From Rhodobacterales bacterium (GTDB lineage: Bacteria > Pseudomonadota > Alphaproteobacteria > Rhodobacterales > Rhodobacteraceae), in assembly GCA_025357355.1 (NCBI GenBank), contig JANXPK010000560.1, positions 1 to 9,096 on the forward strand: a DNA stretch of 9,096 nucleotides. Reading direction: 5' to 3'. The notes beneath the pieces were generated by a model. The model was not told the DNA's origin, made no database searches, and saw only the letters and a list, made by a program, of their open reading frames with translations. Positions 6,769 to 9,096 of this stretch are shown here, one piece after another. How positions within the stretch are numbered: the first letter of the stretch is position 1; every line of letters starts with the position of its first letter. A program made the translations under genes and the position numbers.

Positions 6769-7353
6769 ATGGACGGCGATTTCAGGACCAATTTCGTGCG
6801 TGACCCGGCGGGGTTGAAACACTTTCCCGCGCTGGTGCTGAATGCCGACTACCGACCGCTCAGCTATTACCCCTTGTCGCTGTGGCCCTGGCAAGAGGCG
6901 ATCAAGGCCGCCGTGCTGGAGCGGGTGCAGATCGTTGCCGAATACGACCAGGTGGTGCGCAGCCAGAGGCAAGAGTTCCGCATACCAAGTGTCGTGGTGC
7001 TGAAAGAATTCATCCAACCCCAGAAGCGCGTGGCATTCACGCGCTTCAATCTTTTTCTGCGTGACGAGTTCTGTTGCCAGTATTGCAGCGCCAAGGGCGA
7101 TCTGACCTTTGACCACGTTCTGCCCCGGTCACGTGGTGGCATCACCAGTTGGGAAAATGTGGTGGCGGCGTGCAGCCCGTGCAATCTGCGCAAGGGCAAC
7201 AAGACCTTGAAACAGTCAGGGTTTCATCTGGGGCGGCCACCACGCCAACCCTCGACCGAAGAGATGCAGGCGCATGGCCGTCGCTTTCCGCCGGGCCATC
7301 TGCACCAAAGCTGGATGGATTACCTGTATTGGGATGCCGAGCTGGACGCCTGA
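6769..7353 (+). CDS. HNH endonuclease-domain protein (alphaproteobacterial housekeeping type)
   Basis: The 194-residue protein has an N-terminal part (20-90; FPALVLNADYRPLSYYPLS) followed by an HNH/McrA-like zinc-finger nuclease fold. The fold shows the first zinc pair CQYC (C103, C106), DHVLPRSRGG with D115-H116, N130, and the second zinc pair CSPC (C135, C138) with N139. HNH domains cut DNA using the His and a metal ion. The whole-protein architecture matches a small family common on chromosomes of Alphaproteobacteria and Actinobacteria, of uncertain cellular role; no restriction methylase, phage or toxin-antitoxin partner is next to it. An in-frame stop at 6760-6762 rules out an earlier start. 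Spacing to ribosome sites is odd: GGAG (6764-6767) is only one base from ATG, while GAGG (6755-6758) is ten bases away and is likelier. The stop precedes mgtC by 80 bases. Confidence 0.87.
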   Translation: MDGDFRTNFVRDPAGLKHFPALVLNADYRPLSYYPLSLWPWQEAIKAAVLERVQIVAEYDQVVRSQRQEFRIPSVVVLKEFIQPQKRVAFTRFNLFLRDEFCCQYCSAKGDLTFDHVLPRSRGGITSWENVVAACSPCNLRKGNKTLKQSGFHLGRPPRQPSTEEMQAHGRRFPPGHLHQSWMDYLYWDAELDA

Positions 7354-7408
7354 GCGTCATGAAACTGTTACAAAAGCTTCACATTCCGCGGCGGGTGTGA
7401 TCTGCAGG

Positions 7409-7428
7409 GGCTCCGGAAAACTGGAGCC
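7409..7428 (+). promoter_or_regulatory. Hairpin that sequesters the mgtC-family Shine-Dalgarno
   Basis: GGCTCCGG (7409-7416) pairs with CTGGAGCC (7421-7428) around an AAAA loop: 8 bp with one G-T wobble. The GGAG at 7423-7426, seven bases before ATG 7434, is the only good ribosome site for the gene and is fully paired to CTCC (7411-7414). This could lower translation until the helix opens, for example by heat, ligand, protein or translating ribosomes. No T-tract follows, so it does not look like a terminator. Pairing is visible; the regulation is inferred. Confidence 0.55.
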
Positions 7429-7433
7429 ATCCC

Positions 7434-8126
7434 ATGCCTATCGCCTTGCATGCTGCTGCGCTGAACCTGATCATGGCCCTGGTCTGCGGTGCTGTCATCG
7501 GGTCCGAGCGGCAGGTGCGGCAGCGGATGGCGGGCCTGCGGACCAATGCGTTGGTAGCGCTGGGGGCGGCCAGTTTCGTGACCTTCTCGCAACTGTTCCC
7601 CAACGAGCCGAGCCAGACGCGGGTGGCCGCGCAAGTGGTGTCAGGCATCGGCTTTCTGGGTGCGGGCATCATCTTTCGCGACGGATTCAACGTACATGGG
7701 CTGAACACGGCGGCGACCTTGTGGTGTGCGGCGGGGGTCGGGCTGATGGCGGGGGCGGGGGCGTGGCCATTTGCTTTGCTGCTGACCGGGTTGGTCGTGT
7801 TTATCAACCTGGGATTGCGGCCTCTGGTGAAACTCCTGAAGAAATATACCGCGGCCGGGGTGCCGATCTCGCGGTCGTACCGGGTGGCGTTGACATGCCT
7901 GCCGTCTGAAGAGGCCGCGATGCGCGGGCTGATCCTGCGGACGTTGACGATTGGCGGGCTGCATCTTTCGGAAATCACGGCGCAGGCAGGCGAGGGCATG
8001 GTCGAAATTCTGACGACGGTGACGGGCGAGGGGATGACCGACCAGATGCTGGAACAGGCGGTGCAGCGGATGGCGGCAGAGCCTGGCCTGATGAAACTGC
8101 GCTGGATGCCGGTCGAAGACGCCTGA
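7434..8126 (+). CDS. MgtC/SapB-family membrane protein
   Basis: The 230-residue protein has an N-terminal hydrophobic half with about four or five membrane segments (roughly 5-23, 38-55, 66-82, 92-110, 112-128) and a soluble C-terminal domain (about 145-230) resembling the ACT-like domain of longer MgtC proteins. Family signatures are GSERQVRQRMAGLRTNALVA (23-42), VVSGIGFLGAGIIF (68-81) and GLNTAATLW (89-97). MgtC proteins affect survival at low Mg2+, membrane potential and F-ATPase activity in pathogens. Homologues in free-living bacteria are mostly uncharacterised, so the role here is unknown. The proposed start follows GGAG (7423-7426) by seven bases and begins the first membrane helix directly. 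That ribosome site is buried in a hairpin. The gene lies between the HNH gene and zwf on the same strand; no Mg2+ transporter is nearby. Confidence 0.88.
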   Translation: MPIALHAAALNLIMALVCGAVIGSERQVRQRMAGLRTNALVALGAASFVTFSQLFPNEPSQTRVAAQVVSGIGFLGAGIIFRDGFNVHGLNTAATLWCAAGVGLMAGAGAWPFALLLTGLVVFINLGLRPLVKLLKKYTAAGVPISRSYRVALTCLPSEEAAMRGLILRTLTIGGLHLSEITAQAGEGMVEILTTVTGEGMTDQMLEQAVQRMAAEPGLMKLRWMPVEDA

Positions 8127-8132
8127 GCGGCC

Positions 8133-8161
8133 TTGGGGTTTCCGCGCGGACTTGCTAGACT
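8133..8161 (+). promoter_or_regulatory. Candidate zwf promoter
   Basis: TTGGGG (8133-8138) and TAGACT (8156-8161) are 17 bases apart, which would start RNA near 8168 and give a leader of about 60 bases. The palindrome at 8191-8202 would then lie just downstream of the start, a position suitable for repression by blocking elongation or clearance. The hexamers are only partial matches to consensus. Confidence 0.3.
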
Positions 8162-8190
8162 TTATTGCCGGGCGGGAGTAGAAGCGCGCA

Positions 8191-8202
8191 GTTAGCGCTA
8201 AC
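8191..8202. promoter_or_regulatory. LacI-family-type operator upstream of zwf
   Basis: GTTAGCGCTAAC is a perfect 12-base palindrome with a central CG step, the typical form of operators bound by LacI-family sugar regulators. Similar TTAGCGCTAA-type sites are known for alphaproteobacterial carbohydrate regulators such as Caulobacter XylR. It ends 26 bases before the zwf ATG. No regulator gene is in the window, so the cognate factor is unknown. It does not resemble the HexR site known for zwf in gammaproteobacteria. Confidence 0.6.
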
Positions 8203-8228
8203 GGGCGTGCCGCAGAACGAGGTCCAAC

Positions 8229-9096
8229 ATGGTTTCCCGCGTCATCCCGGTCGATCTGTTCGACCTTGTGATTTTTGGCGGCACTGGCGATCTGGCCAAG
8301 CGCAAGATCCTGCCGGGCCTGTACCGGCGTTTCATGGCCGGTCAGATGCCGGACAGCTGCCGCATCATTGGCGGCGCGCGGGCGGCGCTGAACGACGAAT
8401 CCTATCGTGCTCAGGTTGCCGCGGCGCTTGACGCTTTTGTACCGGCCGACCGTCTTGACCCAAAGGTGATCGCGGCGTTTCTGGCGCTGATTTCCTATGT
8501 CTCGATCGACGCGACGGTGGAAAGCGGCTGGGAGAAGTTGAAAACGCTGGTGCGACCGGGTGTGGTGCGGGCCTTCTATTTCTCGGTCGCACCGGGGCTG
8601 TTTGGCGATCTGGCCGAAAAGCTGCATGAGCATGGCATAGCGGACGGCGCTTGCCGGATTGTGGTGGAAAAGCCGTTCGGGCGCGATCTGGCCTCGGCCA
8701 AGGCGCTGAATGCCACGCTGGCGCGATATTTCAGCGAGGATCAGATTTACCGGATCGATCACTATCTGGGCAAGGAGACCGTGCAGAACCTGATGGCAGT
8801 GCGGTTTGCCAACATCCTGTTCGAGCCGCTGTGGAAGGCCGAATATGTCGACCACGTCCAGATAACCGTCGCCGAGACGGTTGGTGTGAACGGGCGCGGT
8901 GCCTATTATGACAAGTCGGGTGCCATGCGGGATATGGTGCAGAACCACATGATGCAGCTTTTGTGCCTGATCGCGATGGAGCCGCCCTATCATTTTGACC
9001 CGGCCGCCGTGCGGGACGAAAAGCTCAAGGTGATCCGCGCGCTCGACCCGGTCAAGCCTGAGCAGATTGTGCGCGGGCAATATCTGGCTGGGGGCG
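8229..9096 (+). CDS. zwf: Glucose-6-phosphate 1-dehydrogenase, 5' part
   Basis: Zwf oxidises glucose-6-phosphate to 6-phosphogluconolactone with NADP+, the entry step of the Entner-Doudoroff and oxidative pentose phosphate routes. The window holds the first 289 codons of a protein usually near 485 residues; the frame is open at the edge. Visible signatures are the Rossmann dinucleotide loop GGTGDLAKRK (17-26), VVEKPFGRDL (145-154, with the conserved Lys148), the substrate motif RIDHYLGKE (175-183), and QNH with the catalytic His240. The start is supported by GAGG (8219-8222) six bases before the ATG. The gene follows the mgtC-family gene by 102 bases, which hold a palindromic operator and a possible promoter, so it probably begins its own operon. 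In related bacteria pgl and pgi often follow; that cannot be checked here. No defect is seen. Confidence 0.96.
   Translation, partial: MVSRVIPVDLFDLVIFGGTGDLAKRKILPGLYRRFMAGQMPDSCRIIGGARAALNDESYRAQVAAALDAFVPADRLDPKVIAAFLALISYVSIDATVESGWEKLKTLVRPGVVRAFYFSVAPGLFGDLAEKLHEHGIADGACRIVVEKPFGRDLASAKALNATLARYFSEDQIYRIDHYLGKETVQNLMAVRFANILFEPLWKAEYVDHVQITVAETVGVNGRGAYYDKSGAMRDMVQNHMMQLLCLIAMEPPYHFDPAAVRDEKLKVIRALDPVKPEQIVRGQYLAGG

Noticed and set aside
6769..7353. Mobile-element or homing endonuclease interpretation of the HNH gene
   Set aside because: There is no intron, intein, transposase, flanking repeat or phage gene, and base composition matches the neighbours.
7548..7565. Second GTAGCGCT half-palindrome, in mgtC
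   Set aside because: It is imperfect and inside coding sequence, unlike the perfect site before zwf.
7641..9080. 479-codon minus-strand open frame opposite mgtC and zwf
   Set aside because: It spans two clear genes on the other strand. Its composition (rich in H, R, Q) is typical of antisense readings of GC-rich coding DNA.

Overview
The window looks like chromosomal DNA from a high-GC alphaproteobacterium, most probably of the Rhodobacteraceae/Rhodobacterales. This is inferred from base composition, protein style and gene content (glgA-glgX-pgm, an MttB-superfamily methyltransferase, the compact alphaproteobacterial HNH protein, zwf); no search was possible. All genes read on the + strand except one small lytic transglycosylase.

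Positions 1-2296 hold the end of a glycogen gene cluster. Only the last 26 codons of glgA (glycogen synthase) remain, followed by glgX (debranching enzyme, ATGA overlap) and pgm (phosphoglucomutase, again ATGA overlap, to 3921). The first 102 bases are a near-perfect inverted copy of 165-266. They cut glgA off and lengthen the apparent glgX ORF by 46 false residues. This looks like a fold-back junction at a contig end, not normal gene structure.

Positions 3996-5540 encode a complete MttB-superfamily (trimethylamine/betaine methyltransferase-like) protein with no in-frame amber codon and no corrinoid partner in the window. A 500-base convergent intergenic region follows (5541-6042). It has no convincing gene but carries several strong stem-loops, including a 66-base element at 5806-5871.

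Positions 6043-6498 (minus) encode a short lipoprotein lytic transglycosylase with a twin-arginine-like signal. Its divergent neighbour (6769-7353) is an HNH-nuclease-fold protein. An MgtC/SapB-family membrane protein follows (7434-8126); its Shine-Dalgarno sequence lies inside a GC-rich hairpin. The window ends inside zwf (glucose-6-phosphate dehydrogenase, from 8229), which has a perfect 12-base palindrome of LacI-family operator type just upstream.

Functionally, glgA/glgX/pgm interconvert glycogen, glucose-1-phosphate and glucose-6-phosphate, and zwf takes glucose-6-phosphate into the Entner-Doudoroff/pentose phosphate routes. The two ends of the window are therefore metabolically linked. 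I see no mobile element, CRISPR array, tRNA or rRNA, and no clearly new multi-gene system. The best leads are regulatory (zwf operator, mgtC hairpin, intergenic structured element) and the orphan methyltransferase.
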